From assembly GCF_028682175.1 (NCBI RefSeq), contig NZ_JANHKS010000048.1:1-40787 (forward strand): a stretch of DNA of 40,787 nucleotides, read 5' to 3'. The notes below the pieces were generated by a model. That model saw nothing but the letters and a program-made list of their open reading frames with translations. It made no database searches and had not been told where the DNA came from. Made by a program: the position numbers and the translations under genes. Source of the DNA: Pseudomonas putida (GTDB lineage: Bacteria > Pseudomonadota > Gammaproteobacteria > Pseudomonadales > Pseudomonadaceae). Of the stretch, positions 40,785-40,787 are shown piece after piece (position 1 is the stretch's first letter; each line of letters opens with the position of its first letter).

Positions 40785-40787
40785 CCC

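Overview
The window reads as ordinary chromosomal core genome of a non-aeruginosa Pseudomonas (fluorescens/syringae/putida-like). The evidence is high GC with strong C/G third-position bias, the gene order exbB-exbD-tonB / oxyR / recG ... rubredoxin / ubiC-ubiA / phoB-phoR ... pstS-pstC-pstA-pstB-phoU / purE-purK, and intergenic REP-type inverted repeats of the Pseudomonas kind. I count 38 protein genes. One of them runs off the left edge. I saw no tRNA, rRNA, insertion sequence, prophage or CRISPR array, and no gene of clearly foreign composition.

Layout. 1-4.2 kb: an NAD-dependent sugar epimerase-like gene, the TonB energy-transduction operon (exbB, exbD, tonB) and oxyR. 4.2-7.8 kb: recG and a YbaK-like/HDOD fusion protein. 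8.0-10.4 kb, minus strand: a small SCP2-like protein, the nucleoid protein HU, and a rubredoxin/rubredoxin reductase pair. 10.6-12.5 kb: ubiC-ubiA (first steps of ubiquinone synthesis) and a small exported COG4315-type protein. 12.6-16.1 kb: phoB-phoR and a CNNM/CorC-type membrane protein. 16.3-25.5 kb, minus strand: an M23 peptidase, a response regulator, and the phosphate operon pstS, pstC, pstA, pstB, phoU. 25.7-29.8 kb: an MHS-family transporter, a YciA-like thioesterase, a hexose-6-phosphate mutarotase-like protein, a DUF3299 protein and a GlsB/YeaQ membrane protein. 30.0-32.7 kb, minus strand: purE-purK and a HypT-like LysR regulator. 33.0-37.3 kb: aspartase, an AGCS amino-acid symporter and asparaginase. 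37.4-40.8 kb: an AraC regulator, an acetylpolyamine amidohydrolase and a PotF/PotD-like polyamine-binding protein.

How the genes work together. The strongest functional theme is phosphate homeostasis: PhoR senses and PhoB responds, PstSCAB imports phosphate, and PhoU links the two. I can see Pho-box half-sites upstream of phoB, pstS and, separately, pstC, with an intrinsic terminator between pstS and pstC. A second theme is amino-acid nitrogen release: asparagine to aspartate by asparaginase, aspartate to fumarate by aspartase, with an AGCS carrier between them. A third is acetylpolyamine and polyamine use at the right end.

I did not find a novel multi-gene system. The most original observations are regulatory: a terminator-like hairpin inside the apparent 5' leader of purE-purK; the pstS terminator followed by a Pho-box promoter placed almost on top of the pstC start codon; the same three-half-site Pho promoter layout at phoB and pstS; and several distinct families of intergenic palindromes.
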